This document shows positions 46,478 to 56,204 of a DNA stretch of 64,000 nucleotides, in pieces. Location: positions 2,170,001 through 2,234,000 of the forward strand of contig NZ_CP045434.1 in NCBI RefSeq assembly GCF_009363895.1, in the 5' to 3' direction. Both the position numbers and the translations under genes were made by a program. Source of the DNA: Sphingomonas ginsengisoli An et al. 2013. GTDB taxonomy: Bacteria; Pseudomonadota; Alphaproteobacteria; Sphingomonadales; Sphingomonadaceae. The notes beneath the pieces are model-generated. The model was not told the origin of the DNA. It did no database searches and worked only from the letters and a program-made list of their open reading frames with translations. How positions within the stretch are numbered: the stretch's first letter is position 1; every line of letters begins with the position of its first letter.

Positions 46478-48820
46478 TCAGAGCGGGTGGCCGTCCATGT
46501 CCATCAGCACTTCGCGGCGGCCGACATGGTCGGGCTGGCCGACCCGACCGTCCTTTTCCATTCGCTCGATCAGCCGCGCGGCGCTGTTGTAGCCGACGCG
46601 GAGCTGGCGCTGGAGGTAGGAGGTCGAGGCCTTCTGGCTTTCGGCGACGATCTGGATCGCCTTGCGGTAGAGTTGGCTCTCGGCATCGTCCTCGCCCGCC
46701 GGGGCGCCGTCGAGCAGATAGCCGCCGTCCTCGGGCTCCTCGGTGACCGCCTGGATGTAGTCGGGGGTGCCTTGGCGGCGCCAATGCTCGGCGACCGCGC
46801 GGACCTCCTCGTCGCTGACGAACGGGCCGTGGACGCGGAGGATCTGCTTGCCGCCGGGCATGTAGAGCATGTCGCCCTTGCCGAGCAGCTGCTCGGCGCC
46901 CTGTTCGCCGAGGATGGTGCGGCTGTCGATCTTGCTGGTCACCTGGAAGCTGATGCGTGTCGGCAGATTGGCCTTGATGACGCCGGTGATAACGTCGACC
47001 GAGGGACGCTGGGTCGCCATGATGAGGTGGATGCCCGCCGCGCGCGCCTTCTGGGCGAGCCGCTGGATTAGGAATTCGACTTCCTTGCCGGCGGTCATCA
47101 TCAGGTCGGCGAGCTCGTCGACCACCACCACAACCTGCGGCAGGACCCCATACTCAAGCTCTTCGGTCTCGTAGATCGGCTGGCCGCTGTCGGCGTCGTA
47201 ACCGGTCTGGACCCGCCGCCCGAGCTTGGTGCCGCGCGCCTTGGCGTCGAGCACCTTCTCGTTGAAGCTCTTGAGCGCGCGGACGCCGAGGCTGGCCATC
47301 ATCCGATAGCGCTCCTCCATCTGCTCGACCGCCCATTTCAAGGCGCGGATCGCCTTGGCCGGCTCGGTGACGACCGGGGAGAGGAGGTGGGGGATGTCGT
47401 CGTAGACGCTCAGCTCGAGCATCTTGGGGTCGATCATGATCATCCGGCACTCGTCCGGGGTCATCCGGTAGAGCAGCGAGAGGATCATGGCGTTCAAGCC
47501 CACCGACTTGCCCGAGCCGGTGGTGCCCGCGACCAGCAGGTGGGGCATCGGCGCCAGGTCGGCGATGACGGGATCGCCGGCGATGTTCTTGCCGAGGATC
47601 AGCGGCAGGCTCATCGACTGGTCCTCGAACGCCTGGCTGGCGATCAGCTCGCGCAGGGCGACCGTCTCGCGCTTCACGTTGGGGAGTTCGATGCCGATCA
47701 CGCTGCGGCCGGGAATGGTGGCGACGCGGGCCGACAGCGCCGACATGTTGCGGGCGATGTCGTCGGCGAGCTGGATGACGCGGCTCGCCTTGATCCCGCT
47801 GGCGGGCTCGAGCTCATACATGGTGACGACCGGGCCGGGGCGGACCTCGACGATCTCGCCGCGGACGTGGAAGTCCTCGAGCACGCCTTCGAGCAGGCGG
47901 GCGTTGCGCTCGAGCCCGGCCTTGTCGATCGGGGCGCGGCCGCCGGCGGGCGGAGCGGTCAAGAGGTCGATCGGGGGCAGCTGGAAGTTGTCGCCGAGCG
48001 CGAGGCTCTGCTGCTGGCCGCGGGTGGCAGCGGCCTCCCTGGCCTTGCCGCGCGCGGGCTTGAGCGCACCGCTCGGCTCGGCGACCGAGACTTCGGGACG
48101 GCCACGAGGCGGCATCGCGGCGGCTTCGTCGAGGCGCTTTTCGCGCGGAGCGGCGGTCTTGCGCGGCTTGACCGGACGGTCCTCACGCTCGGGCCGGCGG
48201 AAGCGCTCGGCGACCCAGCCGCGTTCCTCGTCGCGCAGGCCCAATGCGAGGAAGGCGAGGACGACCCCGGCCAGCGCCAGGATGACGATCAGGCCGAGCC
48301 GGAGCGGCCCCGCGATCGCCGGATTGCCGATCTGGTCGACCCCATATTCGAGGCCGTGGGCGCCGGCGAGGCCGAGCGCGCCGCCCCAGCCGCCGGGGAG
48401 CCCCGACACCGCCGAGCCGGCGGTCAGGCCGAGGGCGCCGCCGAGCAGCAGGGCGCCGAGGCCCGTGAACAACAATGCGCGGCCGATCCGCCCGGCGCTT
48501 TCGCCGCGCAGCAGGCGGATGCCGGCGATGGCGATCACCGGCAGGAACAGAATTGCGCCGACGCCGAACAGCAGCAGCAGGATGTCGGAAAGGTAGGCGC
48601 CGGGCGCGCCGAGCCAATTGTCGGGCGGGCCGCCGGCGGCGGTGCTCCAGCTCGGGTCGGTGCTCTGGTGGGTGAGCAAGGCGACCGCGAGCCCGAGGCT
48701 GGCGGCGAGCAGCAATGCGCCGAGGATGCGCAGCGCGAACGCCTTCACCGTGTCGGTCAGCCGGTCGCGCCAGTCCGGCTCCAGCTCGCGCCGCTGCGCG
48801 CGTCCCGCCACCGTCGCCAT
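46478..48820 (-). CDS. ftsK: DNA translocase FtsK
   Basis: Septal DNA pump that resolves and sorts chromosome dimers. The 780-residue protein has four or five N-terminal TM helices, a short linker (about 210-300), the motor with Walker A ([12 protein letters not shown]) and Walker B ([13 protein letters not shown]), and the gamma winged-helix domain ([27 protein letters not shown]). It starts at ATG 48820. It is a strong functional partner of the nearby origin and parS region. Confidence 0.96.
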   Translation of the reverse strand: MATVAGRAQRRELEPDWRDRLTDTVKAFALRILGALLLAASLGLAVALLTHQSTDPSWSTAAGGPPDNWLGAPGAYLSDILLLLFGVGAILFLPVIAIAGIRLLRGESAGRIGRALLFTGLGALLLGGALGLTAGSAVSGLPGGWGGALGLAGAHGLEYGVDQIGNPAIAGPLRLGLIVILALAGVVLAFLALGLRDEERGWVAERFRRPEREDRPVKPRKTAAPREKRLDEAAAMPPRGRPEVSVAEPSGALKPARGKAREAAATRGQQQSLALGDNFQLPPIDLLTAPPAGGRAPIDKAGLERNARLLEGVLEDFHVRGEIVEVRPGPVVTMYELEPASGIKASRVIQLADDIARNMSALSARVATIPGRSVIGIELPNVKRETVALRELIASQAFEDQSMSLPLILGKNIAGDPVIADLAPMPHLLVAGTTGSGKSVGLNAMILSLLYRMTPDECRMIMIDPKMLELSVYDDIPHLLSPVVTEPAKAIRALKWAVEQMEERYRMMASLGVRALKSFNEKVLDAKARGTKLGRRVQTGYDADSGQPIYETEELEYGVLPQVVVVVDELADLMMTAGKEVEFLIQRLAQKARAAGIHLIMATQRPSVDVITGVIKANLPTRISFQVTSKIDSRTILGEQGAEQLLGKGDMLYMPGGKQILRVHGPFVSDEEVRAVAEHWRRQGTPDYIQAVTEEPEDGGYLLDGAPAGEDDAESQLYRKAIQIVAESQKASTSYLQRQLRVGYNSAARLIERMEKDGRVGQPDHVGRREVLMDMDGHPL

Positions 48821-48935
48821 TGTCCTTATCCCCACCCGAAACGATGACGTCATTGTGCCTGACGGCGGAGTCCGGGGTCAAGGACGGCCGCACGGCTGCA
48901 TTGCGTGCGTGGCCGCGCGGTGACAGAGCGGCGGC

Positions 48936-50153
48936 ATGATCAGCAGCGATGTGATAATCCTGGGCGGCGGACTGGTCGGGCTGACGCTGGCGGCGGCGCT
49001 CGACGCGAGCGGGCTCACCAGCATCGTGATCGACCCCGCCGACCCTGACCTGCGCAAGGACGCCGCCTTCGACGGCCGTACCAGCGCGATCTCCTCTTCG
49101 TCGCTGCGAATGCTGCGGACGATCGGGGTCGCCGACCATTTTCCCGCGCCGGGCAGCCCGATCAAAGCGATCCGCGCGTCGGACGGGCTGGCGCCGGGCG
49201 GGCTCACCTTCGAGGCTGAGCCCGACGAGCCACTCGGCTGGATGCACGAGAATCGCCACCTCCGCGCCGCGCTGCGGGGACGGACCGAGGCGGGACCCGG
49301 GATCACCCTGCTGTGGCAGACCAGCGCGACGACGATCGATCGCGGCGACCATGGGGTCGCGGTGACGCTGAGCGACGGGCGCGAAGCGCGTGCGCCGCTG
49401 CTGCTGGTCGCTGAAGGGCGCAACTCGCCGACCCGCGAGGCGGCCGGGATCCGGCTGGCGCGCTGGCGCTACGACCATGCGGCGATCGTTTCGACGCTGG
49501 CACACGAGCGTCCGCACGAGGACGTCGCCTACGAGATCTTCTTCCCCGACGGACCGTTCGCGCTGCTGCCGATGACCGACCTGGCCGACGGGTCGCACCG
49601 CTCGGCGCTGGTGTGGTCGGTGGCGGGCGCCGACTCGCCGGGCTGGCTGTCGCTGAGCGACGAGGATTTCGCCGCGGAAGTGCAGGCGGCGATGGGTGGA
49701 TTGCTGGGCAAGGTGCGGATGACCGCGCCGCGCTCGACCTATCCGCTCGGCTTTCACCATGCGGCGCGGATCACCGATCGCCGGCTGGCGCTGGTTGGTG
49801 ACGCCGCGCACGGCATCCACCCGATCGCCGGGCAGGGGCTCAACCTCGGCTTCCGTGATGTCGCGGCGCTGGCCGAGGTGCTGGTCGACGGGGCGCGGCT
49901 CGGGCTCGACCTTGGAGATGCGCAACTGCTCGCGCGCTATCAGCAGTGGCGCGCGCTCGACACGCTGTCGGTGGCGCTGGCGACCGACAGCCTCGCGCGG
50001 CTCTACGGAGTACCGGGCAAGGCGGCTTCGGCGGTGCGGCGGTTCGGCATGGCGCTGATCGACCGGGTCGGGCCGCTCAAGGAACGGCTCAACGCCGAGG
50101 CGCGGGGGACCAGCGGGGACCTGCCGCTGCTGCTGCGCGGGTTGCCGATCTAG
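48936..50153 (+). CDS. UbiH/COQ6-family FAD-dependent monooxygenase
   Basis: A ubiquinone-ring hydroxylase type protein of 405 residues: GGGLVGLTLAAALDASGLTS (FAD-binding start), the DGRTSAISSSSLRML loop, the middle strand VAEGRNSPTREAAGI and LVGDAAHGIHPIAGQGLNLGFRDV (FAD motif). It may be UbiH, UbiF or UbiI-like; the exact ring position cannot be told from sequence. Confidence 0.9.
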   Translation: MISSDVIILGGGLVGLTLAAALDASGLTSIVIDPADPDLRKDAAFDGRTSAISSSSLRMLRTIGVADHFPAPGSPIKAIRASDGLAPGGLTFEAEPDEPLGWMHENRHLRAALRGRTEAGPGITLLWQTSATTIDRGDHGVAVTLSDGREARAPLLLVAEGRNSPTREAAGIRLARWRYDHAAIVSTLAHERPHEDVAYEIFFPDGPFALLPMTDLADGSHRSALVWSVAGADSPGWLSLSDEDFAAEVQAAMGGLLGKVRMTAPRSTYPLGFHHAARITDRRLALVGDAAHGIHPIAGQGLNLGFRDVAALAEVLVDGARLGLDLGDAQLLARYQQWRALDTLSVALATDSLARLYGVPGKAASAVRRFGMALIDRVGPLKERLNAEARGTSGDLPLLLRGLPI

Positions 50154-50792
50154 CTATTGCAGCCGCGGGCTCTGCTCGCCGCCGCCGACCGCCAGGCGGA
50201 GGAATTGCATCAGCTGGACCAAAAGGTCGGCGCGCTCGGGCAGCAGCGCGGCCTCGAGCAAAGCCTGCTTGGCGCCGACGTCGAACGGCGCGACCTGGGC
50301 GATCGCGTTGACCAGCATCTCGTCGTCGAGGCGCTCGACCGCGCTCCAGTCGACCGTCAGCCCCATCGCATCGCCGAGCCGACGCGCCTCGCGCTCGACC
50401 TCGGCGCGCTGAGCAAGGCCGAGCGGGTCGGGGTCGCTGTCGTCGAACGCCGCGCTGTCGACGTCGGCCTGGCGATAGGGAGTGCCGACGTCGGCCTCGG
50501 CGATCAGCCGGAAGCGGGTCGAGCCCTGCAGCACTACGTTGAAGCGCCCGTCCTCCAGTTCCTCCAGCCCGACGATTTCGCCGATGCAGCCGACCCGGTA
50601 GAGCGGCGGATGCTGCGGATCGTCGCCCGAGCCCAAGGGCTGGATCATCCCGATCCGCGCCGCCCCCGCGCTCGCATCCTCGATCATCGTGCGATAGCGC
50701 GGCTCGAAGATGTGCAGCGGGATCTGGCTGCGCGGAAAGAGGATCGCCCCGCCGAGCGGAAAGAGCGGGAGCCGGAGCGGCGCGGCGCTCAT
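50154..50792 (-). CDS. LON substrate-binding domain protein
   Basis: A 212-residue protein with the Lon N-terminal (PUA-like) domain only: LPLFPLGGAILFPRSQIPLHIFEPRYRTMIED, then CIGEIVGLEELEDGRFNVVLQGSTRFR. It has no ATPase or protease domain, a stand-alone form often beside the thioredoxin gene. The ATG overlaps the stop of that gene (50789-50792). Confidence 0.9.
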   Translation of the reverse strand: MSAAPLRLPLFPLGGAILFPRSQIPLHIFEPRYRTMIEDASAGAARIGMIQPLGSGDDPQHPPLYRVGCIGEIVGLEELEDGRFNVVLQGSTRFRLIAEADVGTPYRQADVDSAAFDDSDPDPLGLAQRAEVEREARRLGDAMGLTVDWSAVERLDDEMLVNAIAQVAPFDVGAKQALLEAALLPERADLLVQLMQFLRLAVGGGEQSPRLQ

Positions 50793-51697
50793 GTGAACAG
50801 CAAGGCCGACAGCCGCCGCCGCTGGGTTCGCGCCCACGGGTCCTCGAGCCCCGCGGCTTCGAGCAACTGGAGGAAGCGGGCGCGGGCGGCGCCGTCGTTC
50901 CAGGCGGGGTCGCGCCCGACGATCTCGAGCAGCGCGTCGGCGGCGCCGTCGCGGTCGCCGTTGGCCATCCGTGCCCCGGCCAGCTCGAAGCGGGCCTGGT
51001 GGTCGTCGGGGTTGGCGGCGAGCCGCTGCTCGAGTTCCTCGGTCGGCTCGGCTGGGGCGGCGGCGGTCAGCGCCAGCGCGGCGCGGGCGCGGGCGAGCGC
51101 GGGGTCGCTGGCGGCGTCGGCCGGCGCGCCGTCGAGCAGCTCCTGCGCCTCGTCGGCGCGACCGGCGGCGATCAGCGCGCGCGCCAGCCCGCCGATCACC
51201 TGCGGATGCTCGGGCGCCATTTCGTGGATTTGGCGGAAGATATTCTCGGCCCGCGCCGCGTCGCCGCCGTCGAGCACTTCCTCGCCCATCGCGATCAGCG
51301 GCTCGATCTCGGCCTCGCGGGCCTGCTCCTCGCCGGGGACGTTAAGCTGGGCGATCAGCTGGTCGAGCGCCTTCTTGATCTGCCCTTCGCTGCGATAGGG
51401 GGTGAGGTCGGCGACCGGCTGCCCGCCGAAGAAGGCATAGACCGTCGGAATCGACTGGATGCGGAATTGCGCGGCAATGACCTTGTCCTGGTCGACGTCG
51501 ATCTTGACCAGGCTGACGCCCTTGCCGGCATAGTCGGCGGCGACCTTCTCGAGCGTCGGGCCGAGCTGCTTGCACGGGCCACACCATTCCGCCCAGAAAT
51601 CGAGGATGACGAGACCGCTCATCGACGGCTCGAGCACGTCCTTCTGGAACTTGGCGATGGCGTCGCGCTCGTCGGCGCTCAATCCCAGGGTGGCCAC
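50789..51697 (-). CDS. Thioredoxin-TPR co-chaperone (CnoX/YbbN-like)
   Basis: A 302-residue protein with a thioredoxin domain (about 15-115) with W38-C39-G40-P41-C42, followed by tetratricopeptide-type helices to the end (NIFRQIHEMAPEHPQVIGGLARALIAAGRADEAQELL...). This matches CnoX/YbbN, a holdase that hands clients to GroEL; the CxxC is retained. It starts at GTG. A LON-domain gene follows. Confidence 0.9.
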   Translation of the reverse strand: MATLGLSADERDAIAKFQKDVLEPSMSGLVILDFWAEWCGPCKQLGPTLEKVAADYAGKGVSLVKIDVDQDKVIAAQFRIQSIPTVYAFFGGQPVADLTPYRSEGQIKKALDQLIAQLNVPGEEQAREAEIEPLIAMGEEVLDGGDAARAENIFRQIHEMAPEHPQVIGGLARALIAAGRADEAQELLDGAPADAASDPALARARAALALTAAAPAEPTEELEQRLAANPDDHQARFELAGARMANGDRDGAADALLEIVGRDPAWNDGAARARFLQLLEAAGLEDPWARTQRRRLSALLFT

Positions 51698-51848
51698 GGT
51701 CGGAGTTCCTGTACGGTTACGGGGTCGCCCGGCATATGAGGCGCTGGGGGCGGGGCCGCAAGGCTGGCGCGGGAAGGGGTTGCGCGGCTGCCGACCCCCT
51801 GCTAGCTGCGCGCCCTCACCCAGCCGGTCTCCGGCTCATGGCGCCAGA

Positions 51849-51923
51849 GCGGGCGTAGCTCAGGGGTAGAGCACAACCTTGCCAAGGTTGGGGTCGAGGG
51901 TTCGAATCCCTTCGCCCGCTCCA
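51849..51923 (+). tRNA. tRNA-Gly (anticodon GCC)
   Basis: A 75-nt tRNA with encoded CCA. The acceptor is GCGGGCG/CGCCCGC; the anticodon stem CAACC/GGTTG encloses loop TTGCCAA, giving anticodon GCC at 51881-51883; the T-arm is GAGGGTTCGAATCCCTT. It reads GGC/GGU glycine codons. Confidence 0.96.
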
Positions 51924-51962
51924 GTCACCGTCCGGTGGTGACCAACACTCAGCGGTGAAACT

Positions 51963-52289
51963 TCACTCGGCCACGATCAGCAGCGTGTCGCCGCTTTTGC
52001 GCACGGCGGGCGGCAGAATCACGCCCTGCGCGCGGGCGACGCACAGGCCCGGCGCGATGGTGGCTGCGACCGGACGCCCCGAGTCCGCCAGTCTCAGCGA
52101 ATAGCCACTCGTGGGCGCGGCGACGCACAGCGTGCCTTCGCCGGGCCGCCAGGCGCGCGGGGCGACCGAAACGCGGATGGTGACCGTCCCGCTCGACAGC
52201 GCGCCCATCCGGCCGTCGGTCGCGGCGGCGCCCGGTGTCGCGGCCAGGGCAGCGCCGACGATCAGCAGGCAGGAGCAAACGCGCATCAT
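51963..52289 (-). CDS. Truncated SCPU/spore-coat-U-like secreted protein (mini-pilin)
   Basis: A 108-residue protein with a signal peptide (MMRVCSCLLIVGAALAA...GAAA). The mature N-terminus ATDGRMGALSSGTVTIRVSVAPR nearly matches the adjacent pilin (ATDGTLGATSTGTVTINASVAGR), and LCVAAPTSGYSLRL aligns with ICVWSNTSGRKYNI. It stops after about 85 residues, lacking the second half of the fold. It lies on the opposite strand to the pilus operon. It may be a duplicated, shortened subunit; function unknown. Confidence 0.72.
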   Translation of the reverse strand: MMRVCSCLLIVGAALAATPGAAATDGRMGALSSGTVTIRVSVAPRAWRPGEGTLCVAAPTSGYSLRLADSGRPVAATIAPGLCVARAQGVILPPAVRKSGDTLLIVAE

Positions 52290-52366
52290 CCATCTCCAGC
52301 CCCCCGGAGCATCATAGGACGAACACGCGGCCGTCAGGCGGATGCGGCCCAGTTCGTCGAACAGGG

Positions 52367-52385
52367 TTTACGCGTCGCTAACCAT
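52367..52385. promoter_or_regulatory. Possible CtrA site in the pilus operon upstream region
   Basis: TTTA-N7-CTAACCAT resembles the alphaproteobacterial CtrA consensus TTAA-N7-TTAACCAT with one mismatch per half. It lies in the 293-bp gap between the mini-pilin and the pilus operon, which also holds a short hairpin (52415-52428) and no gene. Confidence 0.3.
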
Positions 52386-52582
52386 TTCGGTCCTAACAGC
52401 TGATTCGAGGGGAGAAGCTGTCGCAGCTTGGGACAGCATCGAGCGCCCCGACGAAAAGGTGAGCGAACACAGCGCCTTAACCGGCGCGGGGAGGCGGTTG
52501 AGACTAATTTAACGCCTGTTTGGTCCAATGCGGACCAGAGCCGATCCACTTCCGGCGGCTCCTCGAGGTCTTGGGGAAAGAC

Positions 52583-53137
52583 ATGATTCGCAACCGTTTC
52601 GCCCGGCTCCTGCCGGTCGCCCTTCTTTTCGCCACGGCTGCCGCCGGGACCGCTCAGGCGGCTACCGATGGTACGCTCGGCGCCACGTCCACCGGCACCG
52701 TTACGATCAACGCGTCGGTCGCCGGCCGCGTTCAGATCAGCAAGCTCTCCGACGTCACCTTCTCGGCGGTAGACCCGGTCAACCCGGTGTCCAACTCGCA
52801 GAACATCTGCGTGTGGAGCAACACCTCGGGCCGCAAGTACAACATCACCGCGACCGGCAACGGCACGGGCAGCGCCTTCACCCTCGCGAGCGGCCTGCTG
52901 CCGACCGCGGCCTACACCGTCGAGTTCGCCAACACCTCGGGTGCGGCGGTGACCGCGCCACTGACCAGCGGCACCGCGCTGACCGGCCAGAGCACGCTGG
53001 CGACCTCGCCGACCTGCGCGTCGGGCGTCGCCACCAGCGCGACGCTGGTCGTCAAGATGAGCTCGGCTGTACTGCAGACGATGCAGGCGAGCGCGACCTA
53101 CACCGGCGTGCTGACGCTGGTCGTCGCGCCCGAGTGA
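52583..53137 (+). CDS. Spore coat protein U (SCPU) domain pilin, major subunit candidate
   Basis: A 184-residue secreted protein: signal peptide (MIRNRFARLLPVALLFATAAAGTAQA), then an SCPU (PF05229) fold with a paired-cysteine pattern (NICVWSNTSG and SPTCASG) and a C-terminal beta strand (YTGVLTLVVAPE) for donor-strand exchange. First gene of a pilus operon of the archaic/Csu-like or alpha type. The ATG at 52583 is chosen over an in-frame TTG upstream. Confidence 0.88.
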   Translation: MIRNRFARLLPVALLFATAAAGTAQAATDGTLGATSTGTVTINASVAGRVQISKLSDVTFSAVDPVNPVSNSQNICVWSNTSGRKYNITATGNGTGSAFTLASGLLPTAAYTVEFANTSGAAVTAPLTSGTALTGQSTLATSPTCASGVATSATLVVKMSSAVLQTMQASATYTGVLTLVVAPE

Positions 53138-53154
53138 GCCCGCTGGTTCCGTAA

Positions 53155-53691
53155 ATGGCGCTTCTGAGTTCGCCATCGCGGAACCGGCAAAAGCGGGGTG
53201 GCCGCTGGCTGCCCCGCTTTTTTCTTGCCCTGCTGGGGTTGCTGGTGGCCGGCTTGCCCGCCCCAGCCGCCGCGCAGGAGAAGTTCGTCAAGATCGGCAA
53301 CCTGACCGACTACAACTTCGGCACCATCACCAACCTCTCGGCCGACCGGACGCTCGCCAGCAGCGTCTGCGTCTACAGCGCCAAGACGACGCCGGGCTAC
53401 AACGTCACCGCAGTCGGCAACGGAGCGGGCGGCGCCTTCACCCTCGCCGGCGGGGGCGGCACGCTCGCCTACGAAGTACAGTGGAACATGTTGCCCGACC
53501 AGGCGACCGGCACCACGCTCAGGCCCAATGTCCCGCTGACCGGCCTGCTGACCACCGCGGTCCAGGCCAATTGCAACAATGGGCCGCCGAGCAGCGCGAG
53601 CCTGATCGTGCTGCTTCGCGCCACCGCGCTGCAGGCCGCGCCGAGCGGGGCGTTCAGCGGCATCCTGACGATCATCATCGGCTCCGAATGA
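53155..53691 (+). CDS. Second SCPU domain pilin subunit
   Basis: A 178-residue secreted protein with a long basic signal peptide (to about APAAAQ) and an SCPU fold: IGNLTDYNFGTITNLSADRTLASSVCVYSAKTTPGYNVTAVGNG, a second cysteine in QANCNNGPP and C-terminal GILTIIIGSE. It diverges from the first pilin and could be a tip or minor subunit. Its stop overlaps the usher ATG (53688-53691). Confidence 0.85.
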   Translation: MALLSSPSRNRQKRGGRWLPRFFLALLGLLVAGLPAPAAAQEKFVKIGNLTDYNFGTITNLSADRTLASSVCVYSAKTTPGYNVTAVGNGAGGAFTLAGGGGTLAYEVQWNMLPDQATGTTLRPNVPLTGLLTTAVQANCNNGPPSSASLIVLLRATALQAAPSGAFSGILTIIIGSE

Positions 53692-56204
53692 CGTCGGCGA
53701 CCTACCAGGCCGGCGCGCGCGCGCCGCTGCTCGCCGGTTGCGCGCTATTTGCGCTCGCGGCGACTCCGGCGTGGAGCGCGACCACCGCGGCGACGACTGC
53801 CGCAACCACGACACGCGCCACCGCCAGCGATGCCAGCAGCAATGTGTTCGACGCCAAGGTCAGCGCGCCCGGCGACTTCGCCGCGCTCGACGGCCCGCAC
53901 GACGCGCTGATGGACGTGAACCTCGGCGAGCGGCGGCTGGGCGAGGCCTCGGTCACGATCGACCACGGCACCGTCCGCTTCAAGGACCCCGCGGCGGTCG
54001 TCGCGCTGATCCCCGACCTCATTGATCCGGCGGCGATCACCGCCGCGCTCGCCGGCCCGCTCGACAGCCATGCCGGACTGGTCTGCGGCCAGCTCAACGA
54101 CCTCGATTGCGGGGTCCTCCGGCCGCCGGTCGCGGGCGTGATCCTCGACGAGGACCAGCTGCGCGTGACCGTGTTCGTCAATCCCCAGCTGCGAAAGGCG
54201 GTCGCCGAGGGCGCCACCGGCTTCCTGCCCCGGCCCGACAGTGGGCTGTCGCTGGCCAGCAACTTCGGCCTCAGCCTGTCGGGCACCGGCAGTCACACCC
54301 CGCTCTACCAGGCGCAGACCCGCAACGTCCTCGCGCTCGGCAGCGCGCGCATCCGCAGCAACGTGGCGCTGGCGTCGGGCTTCGGAGTGCTGGTCGACGA
54401 CCTCGTCGCCGAGGTCGATCGTCCCGATCAGCGCTTCTCGGCGGGGCTGTTCTGGGCGCCGGGCAACGATTTCACCGGCGAGCGCCGGATCCTCGGCGCC
54501 GGCTTCGAAACCCAGCTCGACACCCGCGCAGACCGCGAGCGGCTCGAGGGGACGCCTCTGTTCCTGTTCCTTCAGCAGCCGGCGCGGGTCGAATTGCTGG
54601 TCGACGGGCGGCTGGTCGACGCGCGCTACTACGAGGCGGGCAACAACCTCATCGATACCGCGCGGCTGCCGAGCGGGTCGTATAATCTGGTGCTCCGCAT
54701 CCAGGAGGGCAGCGGGCCGATCCGCGAGGAGCAGCGCTTCTTCGTTCGCAGCGCCGAGATGGCGCCGCTCGGTCGGCCCCTGTTCCACGCGATGGCGGGG
54801 CTGCTCGCCAACACCCGCCCCGGACGGCCGGTGAGCCTCGAGCGCCAGCTTTACTATAGCGGGGGCGCCAACGTCCGGCTGTCGCGCTGGCTCGGCGTCG
54901 AGGGGGGCGTCACCGGCACCTCGGACAAGGCGATCGGGCAGGCCGGCGCTTATGTCGCGACTCGGCTGGTGCGGGTCCGCGCGATCGGCTTCATGAGCAG
55001 TGCCCACGATCATGGCGGGCTGCTCCAGCTCGCCTCGGGCGACCTCGGCCGGGTTCAGTTCACGCTCGACCTCAGGCGGGTCGCCAGCCGCTCGGGCGAC
55101 ACCCTGCTGCCGCTCCAGGACGGCGGCTTCGGCTTTGCCGGGCGCCCGGTCGACAGCGTCGATCCGCGCGGCGGGAGCTATACGCAGCTGACCGGCAACC
55201 TCGGCCTGCAGTTCGGGCCGGTGACGATGCAGGTGACCGGCTTCTATCGCGGCCAGGCCGGCACGCGCGACTATAGCATTGGGCCGAGTGCGACCTGGCG
55301 GCTCGGACAGATCGGCGGGCTGCAGCTGACCATGTTGTCCGACCTCCAGCTTACCCGCGCCGGGATGGCCGGCTTCGTCGGCGCGCGGATGATCATGTCG
55401 CGCGGCGCCTTCACCACGGTCAGCAGCGGCGGCGGCGCTTATGGCCGCGGCGCCGACGGCAATCAGCGCGCCCGCGCGGTCACCAACGTGTCGAGCCAGT
55501 GGCAGACCCAGCCGTTCGACGACGCCCAGTTGGCGCTGACCGGCGGGCTCAACCGCGACCAGGCCGAGAGCAGCCTCCAGGGCAGCGCCAGCCTGCAGAG
55601 CCGTTTCGGCACCGCCCGCGCCGACGTCATCAAACGTTTGGGCGGCGACTTCGGCTATTCGCTCAGCATCCAGTCGGGCGGCGCGGCGCGCGGCGACGGG
55701 GTGGTGGTCGGCGGCCGCGACCTCACCGAAAGCGCGCTGATCGCCACCGTCCGCGGGCGCGGTGGCGCGTTCGAATTGCTGGTCGACGGGGTGCCGCGCG
55801 GGCGCATCATCAACGGCCGCAGCCTGCCGATCTTCCTCTCGCCCTACCGCAGCTACAAGATCCAGCTGAAGCCGTTGAGCGGGGGCGCGATCGACTTCGA
55901 CCCGGCACCGCGCACGGTCACCCTTTATCCCGGCAACGTCGCCCACGCGGTGTGGACCGCGCGCAAGCTGACCACTTTGTTCGGCAAGCTGGTCGACCGC
56001 GCCGGCCAGCCGCTCGCCGGTGCGCGCCTCGCCGAAGGCACCGAGGAGATGGTCACCGCCGACAGCGGCTGGTTCCAATTCGATCGCGGCGCGGCCAAGA
56101 CCTTGAACTTCGTCCGTCCGGACGGCAGCCCGTGCGCGGTGGCGCTGCCGGCGCTGCCCGCGGACAAGGATTATCTCAGCCTGGGAACGGTGACCTGCTC
56201 ATGA
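53688..56204 (+). CDS. Outer-membrane usher, TcfC/CooC-like
   Basis: An 838-residue outer-membrane pore for pilus export. It has a signal peptide, an N-terminal domain with two Cys (VCGQLNDLDCGVL), a middle ARVELLVDGRLVDARYYEAGNNLIDTARLPSGSY plug-like segment, a large beta barrel rich in alternating strands, and a C-terminal carboxypeptidase-regulatory-like domain (FGKLVDRAGQPLAGARLAEG). The middle pattern resembles alpha-type (TcfC/CooC) ushers more than FimD; that subtype is a judgement. The ATG overlaps the second pilin stop. Confidence 0.85.
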   Translation: MTSATYQAGARAPLLAGCALFALAATPAWSATTAATTAATTTRATASDASSNVFDAKVSAPGDFAALDGPHDALMDVNLGERRLGEASVTIDHGTVRFKDPAAVVALIPDLIDPAAITAALAGPLDSHAGLVCGQLNDLDCGVLRPPVAGVILDEDQLRVTVFVNPQLRKAVAEGATGFLPRPDSGLSLASNFGLSLSGTGSHTPLYQAQTRNVLALGSARIRSNVALASGFGVLVDDLVAEVDRPDQRFSAGLFWAPGNDFTGERRILGAGFETQLDTRADRERLEGTPLFLFLQQPARVELLVDGRLVDARYYEAGNNLIDTARLPSGSYNLVLRIQEGSGPIREEQRFFVRSAEMAPLGRPLFHAMAGLLANTRPGRPVSLERQLYYSGGANVRLSRWLGVEGGVTGTSDKAIGQAGAYVATRLVRVRAIGFMSSAHDHGGLLQLASGDLGRVQFTLDLRRVASRSGDTLLPLQDGGFGFAGRPVDSVDPRGGSYTQLTGNLGLQFGPVTMQVTGFYRGQAGTRDYSIGPSATWRLGQIGGLQLTMLSDLQLTRAGMAGFVGARMIMSRGAFTTVSSGGGAYGRGADGNQRARAVTNVSSQWQTQPFDDAQLALTGGLNRDQAESSLQGSASLQSRFGTARADVIKRLGGDFGYSLSIQSGGAARGDGVVVGGRDLTESALIATVRGRGGAFELLVDGVPRGRIINGRSLPIFLSPYRSYKIQLKPLSGGAIDFDPAPRTVTLYPGNVAHAVWTARKLTTLFGKLVDRAGQPLAGARLAEGTEEMVTADSGWFQFDRGAAKTLNFVRPDGSPCAVALPALPADKDYLSLGTVTCS

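Noticed and set aside
53745..56078. Minus-strand frame of about 777 codons opposite the usher gene
   Set aside because: Antisense to the usher; low-complexity Arg/Ala/Gly composition and no homology pattern.
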